From: an uncultured Desulfobacter sp.
GTDB taxonomy: Bacteria > Desulfobacterota > Desulfobacteria > Desulfobacterales > Desulfobacteraceae
Direction: 5' to 3'
DNA length: 64,000 bases
Assembly: GCF_963677125.1 (NCBI RefSeq)
Contig: NZ_OY781882.1
Location: 3,232,501-3,296,500, forward strand
Positions within the stretch are counted from its first letter, which is position 1. Every line of letters starts with the position of its first letter. A program made the translations under genes and the position numbers. The notes under the pieces are model-generated. The model had not been told where the DNA came from. It was given only the letters and a program-made list of their open reading frames with translations, and searched no databases. This document shows, piece after piece, positions 8,468 through 17,011 of this stretch.

Positions 8468-9880
8468 ATGAAGACACCCAACATCCTTGTGGTGGATGAT
8501 GAAAAGGACATGACCCGTCTGCTCCAGCGAACCCTTGAACCGGAACTGAACTGCCGGGTGACCATGGCGTTTTCCGGTGAAATGGCCTTGAATATCCTTG
8601 GCATGGCAGACACGGCCTTTGACCTTGTCATCAGTGACATCCGCATGCCTGGAATGGATGGATTTGACCTTCTTGAGCAATTGAAGCAAAAATATCCGGA
8701 TCTTACGGTAGTCATGCTCACCGCCTACGGCAATATTGAATCTGCCGTGGCTGCCATTAAAAAAGGGGCGTACGACTTTATTGCCAAGCCCTTTGAGCAG
8801 GACGAAATCATCTTTAAAATCCGCAAAGCCCTGGAACGCAGCCAACTGATATTCGAAAACCGGCGACTCCAGAAGGCCTGCCGGCCCGAGTCGTTGCCCC
8901 TGATCGGGCAAAGCCCTGCCATGCAAAAAGTGTTTGACAAAATAGCACTGGTCGCAGACTCGGATGTCACGGTCCTGATCACCGGGGAATCTGGGACGGG
9001 CAAAGATTTGACGGCAAGATCCATTCATGCCTCAAGCCCCAGGAAAAACAAACCCTACATTCCCATCAACTGCCCCACTATCCCCGAGCACATCCTTGAA
9101 AGTGAATTATTCGGGTATAAAAAAGGGGCATTCACCAATGCCTACCGGGACAAAACAGGACTTTTCCAGGAAGCCGACCACGGCACCATTTTCCTGGATG
9201 AAATCGGAGATGTCGGCCCCAGCATCCAAACCAAGCTTTTAAGGGTGATTCAGGAAAAGGAAGTCAAACCTTTGGGCGACACCCGGGTGGACCATGTGGA
9301 TGTCAGGATTATCACCTCCACCAACCAGGATCTGCAGCAGAAAATCAAGGACAAGGAGTTCAGGGAAGATTTTTTCTATCGGCTTTCGGTGATCACCATT
9401 GAATTGCCGCCGTTAAGGGACCGAGTTACGGATATCCCACTGTTGTGCGATCACCTTTTGGCCAAAAACTGTGAAAAGTTAAACAAACCGGCCAAACATT
9501 TGTCTGAAAATGTGATGGATCTCTTCATGAAGCACCCTTGGCAGGGCAATGTCAGAGAGCTTGAAAATGTACTTGTCCAGGGGATTCTCTATGCAACATC
9601 AGATATCATCCGCCTGGCCGATATCCCCATCGACAAAAATACGGCCAATGAATGCCTGGGCACGGACATTGATGCCGATATGAGCCAGCTGACTTATAAG
9701 GAGGCCAAGGAAACCACCCTGACCCGGTTTAATCACAACTACATTGGCGCCATGCTCTCCATGACCAAAGGCAATATCACCCAGGCAGCCAAACGCTGCG
9801 CCATGGATCGTCAGGCCCTTCAGCAGATCATGAAACGGTATGCCATTGATCCGGAAAAATTCCGAAACAAACCGTCCTAA
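8468..9880 (+). CDS. Sigma54-dependent response regulator, NtrC family
   Basis: 470 residues: receiver domain with phospho-acceptor D57, sigma54-interacting AAA+ domain with Walker A GESGTGKD (173-180), Walker B IFLDEIGD (241-248), and a C-terminal Fis-type helix-turn-helix (about 437-462). The conserved GAFTGA loop that contacts sigma54 reads GAFTNA (220-225). Directly follows the kinase stop codon, so it is its cognate regulator. It should activate transcription from -24/-12 promoters; I found no convincing -24/-12 site in the window, so the target is uncertain, though the oxidoreductase locus is the natural candidate. Confidence 0.93.
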   Translation: MKTPNILVVDDEKDMTRLLQRTLEPELNCRVTMAFSGEMALNILGMADTAFDLVISDIRMPGMDGFDLLEQLKQKYPDLTVVMLTAYGNIESAVAAIKKGAYDFIAKPFEQDEIIFKIRKALERSQLIFENRRLQKACRPESLPLIGQSPAMQKVFDKIALVADSDVTVLITGESGTGKDLTARSIHASSPRKNKPYIPINCPTIPEHILESELFGYKKGAFTNAYRDKTGLFQEADHGTIFLDEIGDVGPSIQTKLLRVIQEKEVKPLGDTRVDHVDVRIITSTNQDLQQKIKDKEFREDFFYRLSVITIELPPLRDRVTDIPLLCDHLLAKNCEKLNKPAKHLSENVMDLFMKHPWQGNVRELENVLVQGILYATSDIIRLADIPIDKNTANECLGTDIDADMSQLTYKEAKETTLTRFNHNYIGAMLSMTKGNITQAAKRCAMDRQALQQIMKRYAIDPEKFRNKPS

Positions 9881-9979
9881 GCTTTAAAAAATCAAAATCG
9901 TGCTGATATTAATTGTTAAAACCATTTAACAGCTGTGCTGAAACTGTGCATTTGGATCACATTTTAAGCTAATTTAGTT

Positions 9980-11041
9980 ATGAAAAAAAAACCACACCCA
10001 CAACACCCGCCTTTTAAAACCGTTCCCGTCCAGGATGCCTGCGGTATGACCATTGCCCATGACATGACTGAAATCGTTCCCGATAAATCCAAAGGTGTAG
10101 CCTTCAAACGGGGACACCGGGTCCAGGCCGGCGACATATGTCGGCTTATGCGCATGGGAAAAAACAATCTCTATGTGCTGGATCTTGATGAGACCCAGGT
10201 ACATGAGGATGAGGCGGTGTTTGAGCTTGCATCGGCCCTGGCCGGACCGGGGGTTGAATTTTCCGCCACACCCAAAGAAGGCAAACTGGAGCTATATGCG
10301 TCATATCCAGGTCTGTTCCGGGTAAATGTGGGCGCATTAACGGAATTCAACATGTTCAACGATGTCATGTGTGCCAGTATCCATACCAATACGGCCGTAA
10401 ACAAAGGCGACAGCCTGGCCGCCACCCGGGCCATCCCCCTGGTCATTGACCGGGACAACTTAGACCGGGCCACGGCCTTTGCCAAATCCGCCTACCCAAT
10501 TTTCAGCGTTTCAATGTTCAACCCGTTGAAAATCCGTCTGGCCATCATCGGCAATGAAGTGTATGACGGTTTGGTCCAGGACCGCTTCCAGGCCATTGTG
10601 GAAGAAAAAACTGCCCGGCTTGGGGCCCAGGTGCTTGAGGTAAATATCCTGCCCGATGACCGGGAGAAGATCACCGCCCAAATCAGGGCTTACATGGACA
10701 AAGAGACGGATCTGATCATCACCACCGGCGGCATGTCCGTGGACCCCGATGATGTCACCAAAGAATCCATTGAGGCCGTGGGGTTTGATGAAGTCCACTA
10801 CTCAGCCGCTGTACTGCCAGGCGCCATGTTTCTTTTAGGCTATACCCCCAAAACCACCATCATGGGGCTGCCGGCCTGCGGCTTGTACCACCGCACCACT
10901 ATATTTGACCTGATCCTTCCCCGGGTCATGGCCGGCGAGCGTCCCGGCAAACGCGAACTGGCAAGCCTTTGCCACGGCGGGCTGTGCCGGAATTGTCCCA
11001 GCTGCCGTTTTCCGGACTGCTCTTTTGGGAAAAGCAGCTGA
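9980..11041 (+). CDS. Molybdopterin-binding protein, MoeA/CinA-like
   Basis: 353 residues. The C-terminal half contains a MoaB/MogA-type molybdopterin-binding domain with the TTGGMSVDPDD signature (near residues 248-258) and MGLPACGLYHRTT. The N-terminal half resembles MoeA-linked domains. The extreme C-terminus is Cys-rich (CHGGLCRNCPSCRFPDC), a possible metal site. Probably helps insert or modify Mo/W cofactor for the upstream oxidoreductase. Lies 99 bp after the regulator on the same strand. The ribosome site before ATG 9980 is weak. A direct role in molybdate sensing is an alternative. Confidence 0.85.
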   Translation: MKKKPHPQHPPFKTVPVQDACGMTIAHDMTEIVPDKSKGVAFKRGHRVQAGDICRLMRMGKNNLYVLDLDETQVHEDEAVFELASALAGPGVEFSATPKEGKLELYASYPGLFRVNVGALTEFNMFNDVMCASIHTNTAVNKGDSLAATRAIPLVIDRDNLDRATAFAKSAYPIFSVSMFNPLKIRLAIIGNEVYDGLVQDRFQAIVEEKTARLGAQVLEVNILPDDREKITAQIRAYMDKETDLIITTGGMSVDPDDVTKESIEAVGFDEVHYSAAVLPGAMFLLGYTPKTTIMGLPACGLYHRTTIFDLILPRVMAGERPGKRELASLCHGGLCRNCPSCRFPDCSFGKSS

Positions 11042-11140
11042 ATATGACCAAGGATTTTAGCCACAATCATAGATAAGTCTCCACCGAGAATTCCTTAGTA
11101 TACCTATAAAAATCAAAATAATTGTCCGTTAAAAAATAGA

Positions 11141-11180
11141 ATTGTCCCTGAATATCTGTGGAGATAATATCAGGGACAAT
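11141..11180. terminator. Long inverted repeat between convergent genes
   Basis: ATTGTCCCTGA (from 11141) pairs with TCAGGGACAAT (to 11180), and the inner ATATCT/AGATAATA can extend the stem around a GTGG loop. It lies between the convergent molybdopterin-binding gene and the DUF1059 gene, so it could stop transcription from both sides, although the T-tracts are poor. Confidence 0.5.
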
Positions 11181-11206
11181 CAATAATATCGTTCGTATCA
11201 TTTATT

Positions 11207-11401
11207 TTAGGCAGGGGGTGACCCCTCCTTAAATTCTTTGACGATTTTTTCTCTAAATTCGGGGGTATCTTTATATCCGTGAACCCTTGTACCATGTTCA
11301 ATAACCGCTTCCAATAACTCTGCTTTTGAGTTCGCAGAAAGAGTAACTGAGCATTTTATATCTCCTGGATAGTCCCGACAATCAATATAAAAACGTGACA
11401 T
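11207..11401 (-). CDS. DUF1059 family small protein
   Basis: 64 residues with the DUF1059 pattern: an aromatic/Cys N-terminus (FYIDCRDYPGDIKC), a middle helix (KAELLEAVIEHGTRVHG) and a charged tail. No membrane segment. Function of the family is unknown. Standalone minus-strand gene 30 bp downstream of the cupin gene, possibly in the same transcript. An AGAGAAT stretch before the ATG could be the ribosome site. Confidence 0.75.
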   Translation of the reverse strand: MSRFYIDCRDYPGDIKCSVTLSANSKAELLEAVIEHGTRVHGYKDTPEFREKIVKEFKEGSPPA

Positions 11402-11431
11402 GATAATTCTCTTTTTTTATTCATAGAATAT

Positions 11432-11818
11432 TTAGTTGCTTAGTTTATCTGCAACATGTCTAATCACCTGGCCATGTTCGTGTTGGGGACTGAACAACAC
11501 CATTTCGGTATTTTCCTCTGCCTTAATGGTATGTCCTGGAGGCCAGTAAAAAAGGTCATTCTCACTGACAATTTCCAAATGGCCATTTGCAAACTGAACT
11601 GTCAATTTGCCTTTGATTATATAGCCCCAATGTGGAGACTGGCAAAGATCACCTTCAAGTCCTTTAAGTAAAGGAGCAAGGTCGGTTCCTGAGGCTAATG
11701 TAAAATATTCCCCACCAATTTTGCCGTATCCGGTAGCATCCCCAAAATTTTGAATTTGTCGGGCTGTTGCTCCTGGCACATCGACTCGTATTGGTATGTT
11801 ATCTTTTGTTATTCTCAT
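11432..11818 (-). CDS. Cupin-domain protein
   Basis: 128 residues starting at the ATG at 11818, chosen because AAAGGGG lies upstream at good spacing; a longer frame to 12040 adds a Cys-rich segment unlike cupins. The cupin barrel is visible in HWGYIIKGKLTVQFANG (cupin motif 1) and YWPPGHTIKAEENTEMVLFSP (motif 2). Metal ligands are only partly conserved, so it may be a non-catalytic binding protein. No clear pathway link to its neighbours. Confidence 0.75.
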   Translation of the reverse strand: MRITKDNIPIRVDVPGATARQIQNFGDATGYGKIGGEYFTLASGTDLAPLLKGLEGDLCQSPHWGYIIKGKLTVQFANGHLEIVSENDLFYWPPGHTIKAEENTEMVLFSPQHEHGQVIRHVADKLSN

Positions 11819-12187
11819 TTTAACCCCTTTCAATGAATAGCCTTTATCTGACTTCCGTATAGACTTTTGCCAAAGGTCGAAGAAGGGAATGCTCAATAAA
11901 AACAAATACGGAAGTACTGACATAAAGATATGCCACAATGTGGCATTTTCAAGGAGTTGAACAATTTTTATCTGAGCACAATGGTCTACAGGTTCGCTTA
12001 AGACTTTCTGCGAGCAGCATTCAATCACAAAAGAAGTCAATACCGCTATTGATAAGTGTTTCGGCCCGGAATTATAGACATAATGTTGGTTTTTTGATTT
12101 CTAATAAAATTTCTGAAAACAACCTGTCACTCCCTTCCATTTTTTTGTTTGAATAAAAACTATATTTTTTAAATATGAATTGTAATT
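11819..12187. other. AT-rich intergenic region with palindromes
   Basis: No supported gene. Contains a perfect palindrome ATGCCACA-A-TGTGGCAT at 11930-11946 followed by TTTTC, which resembles a short terminator on the plus strand, and an inverted pair ACTTCCGTAT (near 11850) / ATACGGAAGT (near 11906). A frame continuing upstream of the cupin gene through here encodes a hydrophobic stretch that may be a gene remnant. Confidence 0.4.
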
Positions 12188-13171
12188 TTATTGCCCAAAA
12201 ATATTTGAAAGAATGCTTTGTATTTGAGGCAATAGTCCACTATCGATTAAACTACCCGCTGCTCCTTGGAGTAAATCGTTAACTGAGTTCAAATTACTTC
12301 TCAAACTAAAAAAACTGGGTTGCTCTTTCTCAAGGTCATCTTTTATTTTTATTATTAAATTGATTAATTTTTCTTCGTTTCTTTTCCCAACCCCGAATTC
12401 TTGAAGGTTTTTCTCGATGACACGAGTTAACTCGGCCAGTTGGGATATATCGTTTTTTTCCAAAACAGTTTTTTGTTCTATGGTGACATGACTAGAGGAT
12501 TTATCTGTTATCGTTGGGGAACCAATATTAGAAAATGAGATTGTTATATCATTCGATCGTTTAGTTGTGTTTGATTGCAACATGGAATGAACGATATCTT
12601 CTAAGGTAGATATTCGATTTTCGTATTGCTTTCGTTCGGTATACATTAATTCTTTTGTGTGTTTGACCTCAAGAGCTGCTAATTCAAGCTTTTGCTTTAG
12701 TGCCATGGCTTCTAATGAATTTTGACAATAATTCTCAGGTGAAATTGCCCCGGTTACAACTAAACCGTATTTTTCAAGTTCTTTTTCGATAATCTCTTTT
12801 TGGCCGTCCTCTGCTTCAATAATCATTGTAATTTTAAGCTGTTCCTGTTCAATTCTAATTTTTGTTTTTTTATCCGGATATTTTTGATTAATGATCTCGG
12901 AAAAATAATTAAGAATTGATATACCTGCCTGTTTATACTCTGGGGGGAATTCTATAGATCGAACTATTCTTTCAAGCTCATCTCCTTTTTCTTTTGGAAT
13001 TAGTATTTCATTTTTTCTATCAAATTCGAAGAAATCATTTGAGGGCAGCCAATAATAGTTTCCATTATCTAGTGTCTGACCGGAAATTCGAAACTCTCTA
13101 TTTTTCAGGAGGATGACGCTGAAATTATTTTTGAAGTTTTGGAAAAGACTTGAATTACTTATTGAATTTTT
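12188..13171 (-). pseudogene. 5'-truncated coiled-coil protein gene
   Basis: The frame is open on the minus strand from 13171 down to the stop at 12188 (about 327 codons), but no ATG occurs before 12826. The sequence upstream of that ATG clearly belongs to the protein: it reads LPSNDFFEFDRKNEILIPKE and later NYFSEIINQKYPDKKTKI, running without a break into MIIEAEDGQKEIIEKELEKY. A coiled coil (about residues 55-95 after the ATG) and a helical C-terminus follow. The frame is closed by TAG at 13172-13174 and the transposase element begins shortly after, so the 5' part was probably lost. Family not recognised; a translated 212-residue product from 12826 is possible. Confidence 0.55.
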
Positions 13172-13280
13172 CTAGTTAGCATGATTGAATAACCAATTGA
13201 ATTTAAAATATTTATCTTGACACTGCGCAGTTTGGTAGGAATTTGATTTTTTACAAACCCAATAAAACTTCGAGGTTGTT

Positions 13281-13751
13281 TTGCGTAAAGTTTTTGAGCC
13301 ACAAATGACATTCGGGCAGACTCCCATCGACCAGATCAAAATTGACATGAGAGCCAGAGATGAAATTCCCAAGCTCCTTTTAGGGCTCCAGCACATTTTT
13401 TGCCATAAAACGCTTCGTCAGAAAGTTTTCGAAATTCTCGAAACCATAGTCCCAGAGCATGTTAATTCAAAAAATGGGCGACCCGGAATGGATCTATGGA
13501 AAATTCTTGTGATGGGAACAATTCGGCTCAACTGCAACTGGGATTATGATAAACTTCAAGAAATCGTCAATAATCACAAGACAATAAGACAGATGCTTGG
13601 TCACGGGTTGATGGACGATGATGACATGTATGCGCTCCAAACCTTGAAGGACAATGTTCAGCTTTTAACCCCTGAGATTCTTGATGAAATCAATACGTTG
13701 ATTGTCAAAGAAGGACACAAGCTACTGGTAAAAAAAAAGACCAGGTATTAA
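13281..13751 (+). CDS. Transposase N-terminal part (frame 1)
   Basis: 156 residues with the N-terminal region of ISNCY-like DDE transposases (RKVFEPQMTFGQTPIDQI...GRPGMDLWKILVMGTIR), probably the DNA-binding part. It ends in TAA at 13749-13751 just after a run of nine A's plus G (13730-13739). A -1 slip on A AAA AAG (13733-13739) would give KKKDQVLMGRCDSFVVETD and join the second frame into one protein of about 490 residues, the usual length. Either programmed frameshifting or a simple indel in the A-run explains this. Confidence 0.75.
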   Translation: MRKVFEPQMTFGQTPIDQIKIDMRARDEIPKLLLGLQHIFCHKTLRQKVFEILETIVPEHVNSKNGRPGMDLWKILVMGTIRLNCNWDYDKLQEIVNNHKTIRQMLGHGLMDDDDMYALQTLKDNVQLLTPEILDEINTLIVKEGHKLLVKKKTRY

Positions 13752-14752
13752 TGGGAAGGTGTGACTCTTTTGTTGTTGAAACCGATGTTCACTATCCCAC
13801 AGACATTAATCTGCTTTTTGATGCTATCAGGAAAACGATTCAGAGTGCCGCAGTTATATGCCAGAGCCTGGGAATGAGTATGTGGAGACAATCAGAATAT
13901 AATATCAGGACATTTAAAAAACTGTTTCGCCAAGCTCAGCGATTAAAACATTCCACTTCAAAAGATGAACAGAAAAAGACCAAAAGGGCTCAACTGATTG
14001 TTGAAGCCCACAGATCATATATCGAAGCTGCTGAACAATTCATTCAAAAGGCGAATTTGACCGTTGAAACCATTGGCTCATCTAATCCGATATGCGTAGC
14101 GCAGATAAAAAAACTGATAGAATATATCGACCATGCAATCCTACAAGTGGATCTGATTCAGCGGCGTGTTATTCAGGGTGAAAAGATACCACATGCCGAA
14201 AAGGTCTTTTCTATATTTGAACCCCATACGGAATGGATTTCAAAGGGGAAGGCCGGTGTCCCCCAGGAATTGGGTCTGCGGGTTTGCATTGTAGAGGATA
14301 AATATGGCCTCACACTGCACCATCAAGTGATGGAGAAAGAAACCGATGATAAGGTAACCGTTCCCATTATTAATACGGTTCAAAATAAATTTAACAACCT
14401 CAGGGGATGCAGCTTTGATAAAGGCTTTTATAGTCCCGCTAATAAAAAGGAGCTGAAAGGGATGTTGGATATTTTGGTGCTCCCTAAAAAGGGAAAACGG
14501 AACAAAACTGAACTGGAAGAGGAAACAGCAGATGTTTTCATCCAGCACCGAAGAAAACACTCTGCAGTGGAATCAGCAATCAATGGTCTGGAAAACCATG
14601 GTTTAGACCGGTGTCCGGATAGTGGTATCCTTGGATTTAAACGATATGTCAGTCTTTCGGTTTTGGCAAGGAACCTCCAGATCATCGGGCACTATATACA
14701 ACAAAAGGAATTGAAAAAGCTTCAACGGACAGATCGGCGAAAAGCCGCTTAA
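13751..14752 (+). CDS. Transposase catalytic part (frame 2)
   Basis: 333 residues containing the likely DDE triad: D in VVETDVHYPTD near the start, D in CSFDKGFYSP, and E in RRKHSAVESAIN. The ATG overlaps the first frame's stop (TAATG), so re-initiation is also possible. Alone it lacks the N-terminal DNA-binding part. The C-terminal tail is basic (RTDRRKAA). Confidence 0.75.
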   Translation: MGRCDSFVVETDVHYPTDINLLFDAIRKTIQSAAVICQSLGMSMWRQSEYNIRTFKKLFRQAQRLKHSTSKDEQKKTKRAQLIVEAHRSYIEAAEQFIQKANLTVETIGSSNPICVAQIKKLIEYIDHAILQVDLIQRRVIQGEKIPHAEKVFSIFEPHTEWISKGKAGVPQELGLRVCIVEDKYGLTLHHQVMEKETDDKVTVPIINTVQNKFNNLRGCSFDKGFYSPANKKELKGMLDILVLPKKGKRNKTELEEETADVFIQHRRKHSAVESAINGLENHGLDRCPDSGILGFKRYVSLSVLARNLQIIGHYIQQKELKKLQRTDRRKAA

Positions 14753-14934
14753 ACCAGGCAATCACAAAGGAAAAGAGCACGACCAACAGTAGAGTTGCGT
14801 CCGAAATCAAGTAAATTTCAAAATGAACCGCTGAAATTAAGGTGACCACCACATTTTTTATCTGGATGGGTAGGCGATGACGAAAATTTGACCAGCCTGC
14901 CGAGCCTCAATGCGTCAGATATCAGGGTTTCCGG

Positions 14935-16419
14935 TCAGGCACTAATTACATGCCTCATATCAACCCTTGTAAAATCAGCACCTTCAAAATCTGTGTTTTT
15001 AAGATTTGCTCTACTTAAAGTAGAATCACTTAAGTTTGCTTCTTTCAGAATTGCATTCTCCAAATTTGTGGAGGTAAAATTTGAATTTACACATTCGCAT
15101 TTTTTTAATGATGCACTGAAGAGATTTGCTCCCACAAGTTCTGCTTTATTTAAGCTTGCTTCTTCAAGTGAAGCCTGTTGCATTAAAGCTCCTTTAAGAT
15201 TTGCCATTGAAAAATGAGAGTTTTTTAATGATGCATAAAAAAAATCTGCGTCTTGAAGTTCAGCCCATATAAATTCGGAACCAGTACAAATAATTCGTTT
15301 TAGGTTGGCCCTCTGTAGATTTGCCCCATTAAAATTTGACCTGCTAAAACAGCCGTCTTGAAGATTTGCTGTTGATAAGACTGCTCCCTGGAAATTACTA
15401 CTTCTTAAGAATGCCCTTTCAAGATTTGCTCCTTCAAGATTAGCTTTATAAAAATTAACATTTTTAAAATCCGAAATCTGAAAAGAATTCTCTTCTGGTA
15501 AATCTCTGCCTCTATAGGCATTCTCCCAAAAGATATCAGTATCTGCTTCAACAGAAACATCTGCATTCGCATCCGCATCAACACCTGCATCCGTGTCAAT
15601 ATATCTTATTAATCTCTCAAAGCCAGTTAGTTTTCGAAGACGGTCGCTTCGTTTTATATATACGTTTTGAAGGTTTGCCATCGTTAAATTTGCTTCCTTG
15701 AAATTTGCTCCATAAAGTTGACTTTTTTTTAGATCTGCATATTTTAGGTTTGCATTATAAAAATTGCCCCCAAGTAAACAGCTATTTGCAAAATTAGTCC
15801 CTTCAAGATTTGTTTGTTGAAAACTAACACTGTACAATATGGAGGATTCGAAATTTGCATTTTCAAGATTTGCTTTGGAAAAGTCAGCAGTTATAAAAGT
15901 TGTGGATCCTGAGTCTTCATTTAGATCTAACTTAAGATTATGAAAGTGCTGTTCTTCAAAAAGTTGCTCTAAATCTACTTTTTTTAGTTCTAAAATAAGT
16001 TTATTGAGATCAGGGCGTAGGATTCTAGATTCTTTGAAATCGGCCCCTATTAAATTGGCTGATTTAAAATTGGTCTTTTCTAATTTAGCTAACCTAAAAG
16101 TAGTTTTTAGAAGATCCGCATTATAAAAATTTGTGCATTTAAGATTCGCGTGCTGAAAATTCGCCTTCTGAGGAAATGAGTTGTGGAAATTAGCCTTTTG
16201 TAAATCCGCGTTCCTAAAATCAGCATCTTGGAGAAATGCCTCCTCAAAATCTGTTCCTCGTAGATCAACTCCTCTAAAATCAACTCCTCGAAGGTTTGCC
16301 TTTTTTAGATTAACACCCTTTAAATCAACACCTCGGAGGTCAGCCATTTTACCATCTTTGCCATCCGAGAGAACCCAAAGGTTGTGCTCTTTTAATAATT
16401 CCGTCACATCTATACTCAT
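14935..16419 (-). CDS. Long pentapeptide-repeat protein
   Basis: 494 residues made almost entirely of A(D/N)LXX repeats (for example ANLRGVDFRG, ANLEGANLER), about 70-80 repeats in two blocks, predicted to fold as a right-handed quadrilateral beta-helix. Between the blocks (about residues 270-310) is a non-repeat insert, beginning with an acidic low-complexity run, YIDTDAGVDADANADV, encoded by GATGCG-like hexamer repeats. No signal peptide, membrane segment or catalytic domain. Similar folds mimic DNA (MfpA/Qnr) or act as scaffolds; which applies here is unknown. Clearly AT-richer than the cobalamin genes, and next to an IS, so probably acquired. The ribosome site is weak. Confidence 0.85.
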   Translation of the reverse strand: MSIDVTELLKEHNLWVLSDGKDGKMADLRGVDLKGVNLKKANLRGVDFRGVDLRGTDFEEAFLQDADFRNADLQKANFHNSFPQKANFQHANLKCTNFYNADLLKTTFRLAKLEKTNFKSANLIGADFKESRILRPDLNKLILELKKVDLEQLFEEQHFHNLKLDLNEDSGSTTFITADFSKANLENANFESSILYSVSFQQTNLEGTNFANSCLLGGNFYNANLKYADLKKSQLYGANFKEANLTMANLQNVYIKRSDRLRKLTGFERLIRYIDTDAGVDADANADVSVEADTDIFWENAYRGRDLPEENSFQISDFKNVNFYKANLEGANLERAFLRSSNFQGAVLSTANLQDGCFSRSNFNGANLQRANLKRIICTGSEFIWAELQDADFFYASLKNSHFSMANLKGALMQQASLEEASLNKAELVGANLFSASLKKCECVNSNFTSTNLENAILKEANLSDSTLSRANLKNTDFEGADFTRVDMRHVISA

Positions 16420-17011
16420 ATCAAATCAATAAAAAGCTTACATTCAAAATAATTGTGGTTCAGCTGCCGGGAATAAATATTGAACGGTTCCAGTTATCTT
16501 AACGGATCTGATATCTGACCGCATACCATGAAAAAACGAATAATAACGAGGCTATTCCTTCTTAATGTTTAACGAATTCCATATCAACATTACTGAAGTG
16601 TGTAAAGGAAATTTCAAGGTTGATTTATTATCGATATATTTTGATGTTTGAAGGGAGCGAGACAGTGTTTTGCATTGATGAGGATTTTTAAATTTTATCA
16701 CTGAGGGAATAAGCAATCCCAGGGTCAACAATAATGGTATGATCAAACGATCCCGATGATTTCAGGAAGGTGAGAAATAGCAGAAGTAAGGCTCGGAGTT
16801 CTTGTTTTAGAAAAAAACATACTTCCTTATTAAGTTTCAAAAAACGTTCGTTTGATGAAACTGATTTCGACATTGAGAAGTCCACAAAAAACAAACCGAA
16901 CGCATATCTTTACAATCGCCATATCTATTGATACAAACCCTGAAATAGCCTGAAGATCAGGTCAATTTGTTTTATACATCACTATAAACCAGGAGCCCCT
17001 CCATCAAAAAA
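16420..17011. other. Gene-poor AT-rich spacer
   Basis: No supported gene over 592 bp. Two overlapping minus-strand frames of 64 and 68 codons (16552-16746 and 16688-16894) are hydrophobic and in different phases, and may be remnants of a decayed gene. AGGAGCCCC just before 17012 is the ribosome site of the next gene. Confidence 0.4.

Larger units (their letters stand above)
13218..14917 (+). mobile_element. DDE-transposase insertion sequence, ISNCY-like
   Basis: About 1.7 kb carrying one transposase in two overlapping frames. The ends are tentative: TGACACTGCGCAG at 13218 resembles the reverse complement of the right flank (TGACGCATTGAG, ending near 14917), with further imperfect similarity inward. 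No target duplication could be confirmed. It separates the truncated coiled-coil gene from the pentapeptide-repeat gene. Confidence 0.6.

Noticed and set aside
8144..9028. 294-codon minus-strand frame opposite the kinase/regulator genes
   Set aside because: Spans two well-supported genes on the other strand and has no domain or ribosome site.
11819..12040. N-terminal extension of the cupin frame to 12040
   Set aside because: The extension is hydrophobic and Cys-rich, unlike cupins, while the ATG at 11818 has a good ribosome site; at most a remnant of another gene.
13066..13090. MITE-like end TAGTGTCTGACCGG inside the truncated gene
   Set aside because: It lies within a protein-like open frame and no opposite end was seen; probably chance.
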